A stretch of DNA of 64,000 nt, taken from NCBI RefSeq assembly GCF_000974785.1, contig NZ_BBWV01000006.1:1-64000 (forward strand), read 5' to 3'. Made by a program: the position numbers and the translations under genes. This DNA comes from Flavihumibacter petaseus NBRC 106054. Lineage in GTDB: Bacteria > Bacteroidota > Bacteroidia > Chitinophagales > Chitinophagaceae. The stretch's first letter is position 1; every line of letters starts with the position of its first letter. Of this stretch, positions 44,930 to 52,504 are shown piece after piece. The notes under the pieces are model-generated. The model searched no databases, had not been told where the DNA came from, and worked only from the letters and a program-made list of their open reading frames with translations.

Positions 44930-46195
44930 ATGGAAACATCCTACGATTATGCATTGTCACTTGACGCGGCCGATCCGCTCCGGGAGTTTCGTGATCAGTT
45001 TGTGATTCCGCTCCGCGAAGGTCGCGAACAAATCTATTTCCTCGGTAATTCGCTTGGTTTGCAGCCCAGGAAGACGCACGGGAAAATAAAGGAAGTATTG
45101 CAGCAGTGGTCGGACTGGGGGGTGGAAGCTTTTTTCATGGGGGAACACCCATGGCTGGATTTTCATGAAAAGCTCGCGGATCCGATGTCCATGGTAGTTG
45201 GTGCGCTGCCTCATGAAGTGGTTGTTATGAACCAGCTGACGGTGAATCTTCACCTGATGCTGGCAAGTTTTTACCGCCCTACCGGAAAAAGGTTTAGGAT
45301 CATCTGCGAAGCCAAAGCATTTCCGAGTGACCAGTATATGTTGGAAACCCATCTGAAATTTCTTGGATTTGATCCGGATGAAACGATCATCGAAGTATCC
45401 CCCCGCCGGGGTGAACATACGATCCGGACAGAAGATATTCTGCAGGCGATCAAAACACATGAGTCGTCGCTTGCATTGATATTGTGGGGTGGTGTACAAT
45501 ACTATACCGGCCAGGTTTTCGACATGGAAACGATTACCAAAGCCGGCCATGCGGCGGGGGCGGTTGTCGGTTTTGACCTTGCGCATGCTGCAGGAAACGT
45601 TCCGCTTAGGCTTCATGACTGGCAGGTGGACTTCGCTGCGTGGTGCAATTATAAGTACATGAATGGCGGTCCGGGTGCAATTGGCGGTGCGTTTATTCAT
45701 GAACGTTACCATGGTGACCCCTCCCTTCCCAGGCTTGCCGGGTGGTGGGGTTATGATGCTTCCAGGCGGTTCAAAATGGAAAAGGGCTTTGTGCCGGACA
45801 GGGGTGCAGCTGGCTGGCAGTTAAGTACGCCATCGCCATTGCAATATGCCTGCCTGCAGGCTTCGCTGGAGATTTTTACCGCAGCGGGAATGCCGGCCCT
45901 GCACGAGAAAGGGCGGGCGCTGAATGATTACCTGATCAGGTTGCTGGAAAGCATTGTGCGGGAAGCCGGAGAAAGGGCGATCGAAATTATTACGCCGATA
46001 AAAAACCCGGAAAAAGGCTGCCAGGTATCACTGTTGATGCACCGCAAGGGAAAAGAGACCTTTAGCGCACTGCAACAGGCGGGGATATTCGCAGACTGGC
46101 GGGAACCGAATGTGATCAGGGTCGCTCCCGTACCCCTTTATAACCGGTTCACAGAAGTATGGCAATTTGCCGACTGCTTGCGAAGGATGCTGTAA
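44930..46195 (+). CDS. kynU: kynureninase
   Basis: A 421-residue PLP enzyme that cleaves kynurenine to anthranilate and alanine, or 3-hydroxykynurenine to 3-hydroxyanthranilate, in tryptophan breakdown or NAD synthesis. The N-terminal region has IYFLGNSLGLQPRKTHGKI, the family opening. The PLP phosphate and ring contacts fit FDLAHAAGNVPLRLHDW, and the PLP lysine is in AAWCNYKYMNGGPGAIGGAF near residue 240. VIRVAPVPLYNRFTEVWQFA closes the family pattern. Length is typical. No other kynurenine pathway gene is adjacent; a glutaryl-CoA dehydrogenase-like gene lies 0.8 kb downstream. Confidence 0.94.
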   Translation: METSYDYALSLDAADPLREFRDQFVIPLREGREQIYFLGNSLGLQPRKTHGKIKEVLQQWSDWGVEAFFMGEHPWLDFHEKLADPMSMVVGALPHEVVVMNQLTVNLHLMLASFYRPTGKRFRIICEAKAFPSDQYMLETHLKFLGFDPDETIIEVSPRRGEHTIRTEDILQAIKTHESSLALILWGGVQYYTGQVFDMETITKAGHAAGAVVGFDLAHAAGNVPLRLHDWQVDFAAWCNYKYMNGGPGAIGGAFIHERYHGDPSLPRLAGWWGYDASRRFKMEKGFVPDRGAAGWQLSTPSPLQYACLQASLEIFTAAGMPALHEKGRALNDYLIRLLESIVREAGERAIEIITPIKNPEKGCQVSLLMHRKGKETFSALQQAGIFADWREPNVIRVAPVPLYNRFTEVWQFADCLRRML

Positions 46196-46204
46196 TTTCG
46201 CGGC

Positions 46205-47011
46205 ATGAACAGACAAGCCCTCGTCGGGGAAATCCGCCGGAAACAATCATTTCTTTGTGTCGGACTCGATACTGATCCCGGTAAGTTACCGGCTCACCTG
46301 AAAGGCAAAAAAGATGGTGTGCTGGAGTTTAACCGGTGCATCATTGACGCTACCAAAGCGTATTGTGTTGCCTATAAGATCAATACAGCGTTTTATGAAG
46401 CCATGGGTTCAAAAGGTTGGGAGATCATGGAGGCGACACTGGATCATATTCCCGATGAACATTTTGCCATTGCTGATGCGAAACGTGGCGATATCGGCAA
46501 CACCAGTCATCAGTATGCCCGTGCTTTTTTTAAAACGCTTTCATTTGACGCAATCACGGTGGCTCCTTATATGGGGGCCGACAGCGTGATGCCTTTCCTC
46601 GAATACGAAAATAAATGGACAATCGTGCTTGGATTGACCTCAAATCCCGGTGCACACGATTTCGAGTTGCAACGGGCCGGAGAGGAGCTTTTGTACGAGA
46701 AAGTTTTGCGGACGGTATCAGGCTGGGGGAACCCTGGTAACCTGATGTTCGTTATCGGTGCCACAAGAGGAGAAGAATTTGAGAATGTCCGCAAACTTAT
46801 ACCGGAACATTTTCTGCTGGTGCCCGGAGTGGGAGCGCAGGGGGGAAGTTTGCAGGAAATTGCCTCACGGGCGATGAACAGTGATGCAGGGTTGCTGGTA
46901 AATGCCAGCCGGGCAATCCTGTTCGCTGACAGCGGCGAGAACTTCGCCAAAGCTGCAGAGACCGTTGCACAGCAATACCAGTCGGAGATGGCCGCCTTTT
47001 TATTACATTAG
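46205..47011 (+). CDS. pyrF: orotidine 5'-phosphate decarboxylase (type 2)
   Basis: Last step of UMP synthesis: decarboxylation of orotidine 5'-phosphate in the cytoplasm. The 268-residue length fits the type 2 group. The catalytic charged array is FAIADAKRGDIGNTSHQYA (Lys/Asp near residues 95-100), and the substrate-phosphate loops are ITVAPYMGADSVMPF, GLTSNPGAHDF and LLVPGVGAQGGSLQEI. The start ATG at 46205 lies 9 bp after the kynureninase stop; TAATTTCG, one base off the -7 consensus, precedes it by 4 nt. Confidence 0.95.
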   Translation: MNRQALVGEIRRKQSFLCVGLDTDPGKLPAHLKGKKDGVLEFNRCIIDATKAYCVAYKINTAFYEAMGSKGWEIMEATLDHIPDEHFAIADAKRGDIGNTSHQYARAFFKTLSFDAITVAPYMGADSVMPFLEYENKWTIVLGLTSNPGAHDFELQRAGEELLYEKVLRTVSGWGNPGNLMFVIGATRGEEFENVRKLIPEHFLLVPGVGAQGGSLQEIASRAMNSDAGLLVNASRAILFADSGENFAKAAETVAQQYQSEMAAFLLH

Positions 47012-47029
47012 TACTTCTAACCCGATTAC

Positions 47030-48208
47030 ATGCCTACAGATAATTTTCAACATCCCGATTATTTGCTGCTGGATGAACTCTTCAGTGAAGAACAACTCAT
47101 GGTGAGAGATGCAGTGCGCAATTATGTAAAGCAGGAGATCTCACCGATTATTGAAGTCTATGCCCAGAAAGCCGAGTTCCCGGAACAGATCGTCGGACAA
47201 CTGGGGAAAATGGGCTGTTTCGGACCGACGATTCCGGCTGAATATGGTGGTGGTGGCCTGGATTATATTGCTTATGGCCTCATGATGCAGGAGCTGGAAA
47301 GGGGAGACAGTGGTGTACGAAGCACGGCAAGTGTGCAGGGGTCGCTGGTAATGTATCCGATTTACGCATTTGGCAGTGAAGAACAGCGACGGAAATATCT
47401 TCCTAAACTGGGCAGTGGAGAATGGCTGGGTTGTTTTGGACTGACAGAACCTGATCATGGCAGTAATCCTGCGGGTATGCTCACCCATTTTCGCGATGCC
47501 GGTGATCACGTGATCCTTAACGGTTCAAAAATGTGGATCAGCAATGCTCCTTTTTCGCAAGTGGCCGTAGTTTGGGCAAAGGATGAATCCGGTGAGATTC
47601 GGGGATTGATCGTTGAGCGGGGTATGGAAGGATTTTCCACCCCCACTACGCATGGCAAATGGAGCCTGCGTGCGAGCGCCACAGGAGAGCTGGTGTTTGA
47701 CAATGTCAAAGTACCCAAAGAAAATATTCTGCCCGGTGTAAAGGGACTGAAAGGCCCGTTGAGTTGCCTGACCAAGGCACGTTTTGGCATCGCGTGGGGA
47801 ACGGTTGGCGCAGCGATGGATTGTTATCATGTTGCACTACAGTATTCCAAAGAGCGTGTTCAGTTCGACAGGCCAATCGGCGGGTTTCAGCTGCAGCAGA
47901 AAAAACTGGCTGAAATGGTAACCGAAATCACCAAGGCCCAGTTGCTGAACTGGCGGGTAGGCGTTTTGATGAATGAAGGAAGGGCAACGCCCGCACAGGT
48001 AAGTATGGCAAAGCGTACAGGCTGCGAAGTTGCACATTTTGCCTGCCGGGAAGCCCGACAGATACTGGGTGGCATGGGTATAACAGGAGAGTATCCTGTT
48101 ATGCGGCATATGATGAATATCGAAAGTGTGATTACCTATGAAGGTACCCACGATATCCACCTGCTGATTACCGGCATGGATGTTACCGGTCTGAATGCCT
48201 TCAAATGA
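47030..48208 (+). CDS. acyl-CoA dehydrogenase, glutaryl-CoA dehydrogenase type
   Basis: A 392-residue flavoprotein of the acyl-CoA dehydrogenase family. The pattern matches glutaryl-CoA dehydrogenase: RSTASVQGSLVMYPIYAFGS, GCFGLTEPDHGSNPAGML, HGKWSLRASATGELVFDNVK, KERVQFDRPIGGFQLQQKKL, and the catalytic glutamate in SVITYEGTHDIHLLITG near residue 372. That enzyme oxidises and decarboxylates glutaryl-CoA to crotonyl-CoA in lysine and tryptophan breakdown. Isobutyryl- or short-chain acyl-CoA dehydrogenase is the less likely alternative. The 3-hydroxybutyryl-CoA dehydrogenase 6 kb upstream would act further down the same route. Confidence 0.9.
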   Translation: MPTDNFQHPDYLLLDELFSEEQLMVRDAVRNYVKQEISPIIEVYAQKAEFPEQIVGQLGKMGCFGPTIPAEYGGGGLDYIAYGLMMQELERGDSGVRSTASVQGSLVMYPIYAFGSEEQRRKYLPKLGSGEWLGCFGLTEPDHGSNPAGMLTHFRDAGDHVILNGSKMWISNAPFSQVAVVWAKDESGEIRGLIVERGMEGFSTPTTHGKWSLRASATGELVFDNVKVPKENILPGVKGLKGPLSCLTKARFGIAWGTVGAAMDCYHVALQYSKERVQFDRPIGGFQLQQKKLAEMVTEITKAQLLNWRVGVLMNEGRATPAQVSMAKRTGCEVAHFACREARQILGGMGITGEYPVMRHMMNIESVITYEGTHDIHLLITGMDVTGLNAFK

Positions 48209-48218
48209 AATTGTGATG

Positions 48219-48722
48219 ATGCGGATTTATTTTATTGGATTTATGGGTAGTGGAAAGTCCCATTGGGGCAGGCTCCTGAGTGCTAACCTTGGATTGCCTT
48301 TTTTTGACCTTGACCAGGTAATTGTTGAAAGAGACGGCCGGACTATTGCTGAAATTTTTGCAGACAACGGCGAAGAATATTTTCGTCTGCTTGAAAAGGA
48401 AATACTGACCGAACTGACTACGACACATCCCGAAATGATACTCAGTTGCGGAGGTGGCACACCATGTTTTTTCAACAATATCGATTATATGAAAGAGCAC
48501 GGCAGGGTGATCTGGCTCAACACTTCAACAACAGTCCTGGTGCAGCGGCTGCTGAAGGAGAAAAACCACAGACCCCTTCTGAAAGATATTCCTGATGATG
48601 AGATGAAAGCGTTTATCGTAAAAAAACTACACGACAGGAAGCTGTATTATGAGCAGGCGCATCTGCGGCTTCCGGAAGAAACACTTTCGCTGGAGGACAT
48701 GAAAAACGCATTGACAGCATAA
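48219..48722 (+). CDS. aroK: shikimate kinase
   Basis: Phosphorylates shikimate in the pathway to aromatic amino acids. About 167 residues, typical. The P-loop is FIGFMGSGKSHWGRLL (His where Ser or Thr is common next to the lysine-serine pair), the shikimate-binding Asp is in FFDLDQVIVERDGR, IAEIFADNGEEYFRLLEKEI follows, the glycine motif is LSCGGGTPCFF, and the lid region has EKNHRPLLKD. ATG codons at 48216 and 48219 are both usable; an upstream ATG at 48195 overlaps the dehydrogenase gene and is less likely. Its TAA overlaps the next gene's ATG by 1 bp. Confidence 0.93.
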   Translation: MRIYFIGFMGSGKSHWGRLLSANLGLPFFDLDQVIVERDGRTIAEIFADNGEEYFRLLEKEILTELTTTHPEMILSCGGGTPCFFNNIDYMKEHGRVIWLNTSTTVLVQRLLKEKNHRPLLKDIPDDEMKAFIVKKLHDRKLYYEQAHLRLPEETLSLEDMKNALTA

Positions 48723-49129
48723 TGGACAAGAATGTAATGACGAAGAAAATCCTGCGTACAGCAGCGATCCTCGGTGCACTGGCGGTAGGGCTTGGCGCAT
48801 TCGGGGCACATGGATTAAAAAAACAGCTCACGGCAGAAGAACTATCTGTGTTTGAGACCGGCGTCCGATATCACTTCTACCATGTTTTTGCACTGCTGTT
48901 TACCGGGTTGTTTTATATCCAGCATCCGTCAAAGCAGGTGTCTGTTGCTGCACTGTGCTTTGAGATCGGCATCGTGCTTTTCAGCGGTTCGCTTTATTTA
49001 ATGACGGCACTCAAAGCTGGCGGAAGTGTTGGTATTTCGGGGATTGGCCTGATCACGCCGATTGGAGGCCTGTTTTTTGTGGCTGGTTGGTTACTCCTGG
49101 CTTTTGCTGTTCACAAGACGTTGTCCTGA
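48722..49129 (+). CDS. DUF423 family membrane protein
   Basis: A 135-residue membrane protein of the DUF423 (YgdD-like) family of unknown function. Four hydrophobic segments are visible, including RTAAILGALAVGLGAFGAHG (with the conserved GAFGAHGL signature), FYHVFALLFTGLFYIQ, CFEIGIVLFSGSLYLM and LITPIGGLFFVAGWLLLAF. The start overlaps the aroK stop by 1 bp; an ATG at 48737 is an alternative. Its stop is 4 bp from the stop of the convergent phytochrome gene. Confidence 0.9.
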   Translation: MDKNVMTKKILRTAAILGALAVGLGAFGAHGLKKQLTAEELSVFETGVRYHFYHVFALLFTGLFYIQHPSKQVSVAALCFEIGIVLFSGSLYLMTALKAGGSVGISGIGLITPIGGLFFVAGWLLLAFAVHKTLS

Positions 49130-49133
49130 TGTC

Positions 49134-51401
49134 TTATCCGTTTACAGGAAAATAGATACGAAAAACTGAGCCTTCCCTGTTGCCTCCATGGGCGGTAATA
49201 AATGCTCCATGGTTTTCGAGAATTTTTTTGCAGATGGCAAGGCCTACACCGGAACCTGTAAAGGCATCTCTTCCATTCAGGCGGGTGAATACCTGGAATA
49301 TATTTTCTTCCTGATCTTCAGGTATTCCTATACCGTTGTCGATCACTTCAATCAGGTGGTATTTTTTGTCAGGCTGCTCAACCGGAAAAGGGGCATTTAC
49401 TTTTTTTTCATTGAACCGGATGCGAATCTCCGGCCGGATGTCTTTTCTGCTGAATTTGATGGCGTTGCTGAGCAGGTTCACGAACACCTGGGTAAGCAGA
49501 AACGGAATGCCCCGTACTTCCGGCAATTTATCGGTGTTGAGTGTGGCGCGTTTTTCATGTATTACTTCTTCCAGTTCTTCCATTGCCTGTTGAACTGACT
49601 GGTCCAGCGGGAAGGTCTCAAATGCGTCACTGATCTTTGCCAGGCGGGAATAGGAGAGTATGTCATTGATGAGCATCTGCATTCTTTGTGCCGCATCTTT
49701 CATACGGACCACACTGTTATAAATCCGGTTCGGATCGGCTTCACTGTGGTCGAGAATGCGGGAAGCAAAGACCTGTATTTTCCGAAGCGGTTCTTTAAGG
49801 TCATGTGCACTTATCCAGTTAATATTCTCCAATTCGGCATTTGCTTCTTTTAACTGGTAACTCAGCGCGCGGTATTTGGATTCTTCTTCGGCCACCATCA
49901 ACAAATGCACCTGTCTTTGCAGCGCGTGCGCGAAATGGCCGGCTGCCTGTAATTCCGGTTTCGTCCAGGGCAGACTTCTTCCTTTGACGGTCTCTTTCCA
50001 TGTTTCGAAGGATTTTCTCGGGTGCAATCCGGTCTCGTCTTTGAGAATAGCCTTTTCGGGATCGCCACCCCAATGGACCTCCAGCCTGTTCTCCTTGCGG
50101 AACCATAAAATGGCTTCGCCATCTTTGCCGATCGGATGATACAATAATCCTGCAGCAGTCACTTCAGATTCCCATCCGGGATACAGGGCAGCAAGATGAT
50201 CGGTTTGTAAAAATTTACCCTGGCAGTCTTTGGCCAGTGATTGTGAGAGTAACGCTATCTGGTGATCATCTGGTCGCGTTCCGGAAGCCAGAATTTTGCC
50301 GTCGAATACCAGCGCCACTCCGGTTGCGTGACAAAGGTCCAGCAATTCAGGACGGCAGACCAGTTGTTCCAGTGAGCCACGGTTCTCTACGATGTTTTTT
50401 TCCAGCAACTGGTTAAGTGTAACATCCAGTTCTTTTGCGATAGCATATTCTTCACCAGTTTCGCGAACCTTGATCTGTGACGTGAGAAAATGTCCCTGTA
50501 ATTTGGCAAGCATTCTCACCTGGTAGTTAACATACTTTGGCTCATAGTGATGACAGGCGATCAGCCCCCACAGTTTTCCTTCATGCAGCAGGGAGATTGT
50601 CAGCGTTGCACCTACTCCCATATTCTGCAGGTATTGCAGGTGAATGGGCGATACACTGCGCAGCATCGCAAAGCTCAGGTCAAGCTGCCGTACTTCTCCG
50701 TCAGCTAACGTGAAGATCGGGGATGGGGTATAGGTAACATCAGTGATAAGTCTCAACTGGTTGCGGATATAAAGCTGTCTGGCCTGAACGGGAATATCGG
50801 TATGGGGGTAATGAAGACCAAGAAATGGCTCAATACCGTCTCTTTTACTTTCTGCATAAACTTCTCCATTGTATTGTTCATCAAACCGGTAGATCATCAC
50901 GCGGTCATATCCTGAAATTTGCCGGATATCTGAAGCGACCATCTGACAAAGTGCCCGAAGTGAGCCGGCACCTTCAATATTCCGGATAAATTGCCTTGTC
51001 TGAATGAATACCTGGTCGGGGTTCATCGGTTCTGTCTGTGCAGGTTCGAATTCAAGTATTGTTGGTCCCAGATGTGCATGGAACTGGCATTCATAATTAC
51101 AGCCGTTGATAGTGACGATCACAGGGTATTCGGATTCCCTGGATTTCCCTTTTAGTGCCTCCAGCAATGGCGCTAATGAAGCACCGGGAAATACGCGTTC
51201 GGGTGTCTTGCCGAGTACCTGTTCAGGGTGAAGGCCGGCAAAGTCTGCCAGGTTCGCGCTGCAGTAAACGATTCTGTCTGTTACCGGTTCCAGTGCCAGC
51301 AGAAAACCATGAGGCTGTATACTGCCGGGAATATGAATAGGCTCGCTTTCGCAATTGTCAAGGTTCACCAGGCCCCTGTTCACTATATCTTTAATGGACA
51401 T
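49134..51401 (-). CDS. bphP: bacteriophytochrome sensor histidine kinase
   Basis: A 755-residue red/far-red light sensor kinase. The N-terminal PAS domain (about residues 10-120) has Cys17 in NCESEPIHIPGSIQPHG, the position that binds biliverdin covalently in bacteriophytochromes. The GAF domain (about 135-305) has YPHTDIPVQARQLYIRNQLR, the PASDIP-like chromophore pocket. The PHY domain (about 320-500) has the tongue motif HPRKSFETW (PRxSF). The kinase follows: H-box ISAHDLKEPLRKI near 530, then VFVNLLSNAIKFSR and IDNGIGIPEDQEENIFQVF. The ATG at 51401 gives the correct N-terminus and overlaps the heme oxygenase gene by 11 bp. Confidence 0.96.
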   Translation of the reverse strand: MSIKDIVNRGLVNLDNCESEPIHIPGSIQPHGFLLALEPVTDRIVYCSANLADFAGLHPEQVLGKTPERVFPGASLAPLLEALKGKSRESEYPVIVTINGCNYECQFHAHLGPTILEFEPAQTEPMNPDQVFIQTRQFIRNIEGAGSLRALCQMVASDIRQISGYDRVMIYRFDEQYNGEVYAESKRDGIEPFLGLHYPHTDIPVQARQLYIRNQLRLITDVTYTPSPIFTLADGEVRQLDLSFAMLRSVSPIHLQYLQNMGVGATLTISLLHEGKLWGLIACHHYEPKYVNYQVRMLAKLQGHFLTSQIKVRETGEEYAIAKELDVTLNQLLEKNIVENRGSLEQLVCRPELLDLCHATGVALVFDGKILASGTRPDDHQIALLSQSLAKDCQGKFLQTDHLAALYPGWESEVTAAGLLYHPIGKDGEAILWFRKENRLEVHWGGDPEKAILKDETGLHPRKSFETWKETVKGRSLPWTKPELQAAGHFAHALQRQVHLLMVAEEESKYRALSYQLKEANAELENINWISAHDLKEPLRKIQVFASRILDHSEADPNRIYNSVVRMKDAAQRMQMLINDILSYSRLAKISDAFETFPLDQSVQQAMEELEEVIHEKRATLNTDKLPEVRGIPFLLTQVFVNLLSNAIKFSRKDIRPEIRIRFNEKKVNAPFPVEQPDKKYHLIEVIDNGIGIPEDQEENIFQVFTRLNGRDAFTGSGVGLAICKKILENHGAFITAHGGNREGSVFRIYFPVNG

Positions 51402-51996
51402 GACGGGCCGTATTAAGGTCAAAGTGTTCGAAGATTGCAGCGAACGTTGAATTGGCGCCCGCAATGATCCTTTCCTGGTTGCCCGGCTGATCAGCAAACG
51501 CCAGCAAAGCATCCAGAAACGCCTTCCAGCGTGGACCGGTTTCGGCTCCGTAGCCGGTAAAGAAGGTCATTGCATCACCGATGCCTGATTCGCGGAGAAG
51601 GGGTTCAATCTGCCGGATGATCACCCGGCCACCAAGTGTTGACCCCTCGATTACATATGCCGCGCCCCAGGTTATGGCCAGGTCTGTAAGATCTGCCTGT
51701 AAGTGGAATGGCAATACAGGCGGGAGGTCGATCCCCGCGGTGTTCAGCTGATGCAGATCGCTCGAAATAGCAGTCTTCCTGCTGACCGGGGAGTATTGAC
51801 TTTTATATTGTAAACGGGGAAGAATTTCCATTTCATAATTATCCATTACGCCATACATCGCAGACAGGTATAATGCATAAGCATGCGGCGAAAGCCTGTT
51901 GCGGGTAAGTTCGCGCGACAGCGGATGATTTTCAAGCGTCTCGTGAGCTGCGGATGTAGCTGCCCTCAGTTTTTGCAGAAAGGGGTGGTTGGTCAT
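51391..51996 (-). CDS. bphO: heme oxygenase (biliverdin-forming)
   Basis: A 201-residue heme oxygenase that opens heme to biliverdin, the chromophore of the phytochrome encoded next. The proximal heme ligand is His18 in ATSAAHETLENHP; the distal helix glycine-rich region is DLAITWGAAYVIEGSTLGGR near residues 108-127. The C-terminus has TFAAIFEHFD. It lies between the response regulator (1-bp overlap) and the phytochrome (11-bp overlap), so cofactor supply, sensor and output are translated together. Confidence 0.93.
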   Translation of the reverse strand: MTNHPFLQKLRAATSAAHETLENHPLSRELTRNRLSPHAYALYLSAMYGVMDNYEMEILPRLQYKSQYSPVSRKTAISSDLHQLNTAGIDLPPVLPFHLQADLTDLAITWGAAYVIEGSTLGGRVIIRQIEPLLRESGIGDAMTFFTGYGAETGPRWKAFLDALLAFADQPGNQERIIAGANSTFAAIFEHFDLNTARHVH

Positions 51997-52433
51997 CAGT
52001 TCAGTTTAAATACAAAGTCTTCCTCACCAGCCCGGAAATTGTTCCAGTCCACCGCCATGCAATGGCGGATCATCTTAACGATATCATTAAATGCATTGGG
52101 TTTGGTGACATACAGGTTTGCACCCAGTTCACGGGAATGTTCAATATTGCCACGGTCGTCGGAAGTCGAAAAGATCACCACGGGAATTTCCCGTGTGCGT
52201 TCATTCATCCGGATCCTTTTAAGCGTCTCCGCACCATTGATTCCCGGCATATTCCAATCCAGGAAAATCACTGCCGGTTCGGGTGGCGGGTTATCAAGCA
52301 GATAGAGTAACGACCCCCCGTCGAAGGTGGTAAATACATTTAACGACCTGCTTGCTTCTTTTACAGCTTCTTCAAAAAAGAATACATCGTCCTGATCGTC
52401 ATCGGTATAGAATATGTTTATCTTCTTTTCCAT
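51996..52433 (-). CDS. single-domain response regulator (phytochrome-associated, Rcp-like)
   Basis: A 145-residue stand-alone receiver domain. Acidic residues are in IFYTDDDQDDVFFFEEAV, the phospho-acceptor Asp is in AVIFLDWNMPGINGAETL near residue 58, and the conserved Lys is in NLYVTKPNAFNDIVKMI. The long alpha-1/beta pattern resembles Rcp1-type regulators that accept phosphate from phytochromes. There is no DNA-binding domain, so it must act by protein contact. It is the first gene of the three-gene light-sensing operon, with an exact -7 box 16 nt upstream. Confidence 0.93.
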   Translation of the reverse strand: MEKKINIFYTDDDQDDVFFFEEAVKEASRSLNVFTTFDGGSLLYLLDNPPPEPAVIFLDWNMPGINGAETLKRIRMNERTREIPVVIFSTSDDRGNIEHSRELGANLYVTKPNAFNDIVKMIRHCMAVDWNNFRAGEEDFVFKLN

Positions 52434-52449
52434 CAGGGAATTTTCTGCT

Positions 52450-52457
52450 CAAATATA
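52450..52457 (-). promoter_or_regulatory. -7 box of the phytochrome operon
   Basis: Reads TATATTTG on the minus strand, an exact TAnnTTTG match, 16 nt before the response regulator ATG at 52433. It sits in the 71-bp gap after the 7TM kinase gene, so the light-sensing operon has its own promoter. Confidence 0.5.
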
Positions 52458-52504
52458 AAGGAACTGCCCTGTTATGCATTTCACGTGCCAGCTTTCGGAA
52501 CTGG

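Noticed and set aside
44957-45712. 251-codon minus-strand frame opposite kynureninase
   Set aside because: Antisense shadow of a gene with an intact PLP site.
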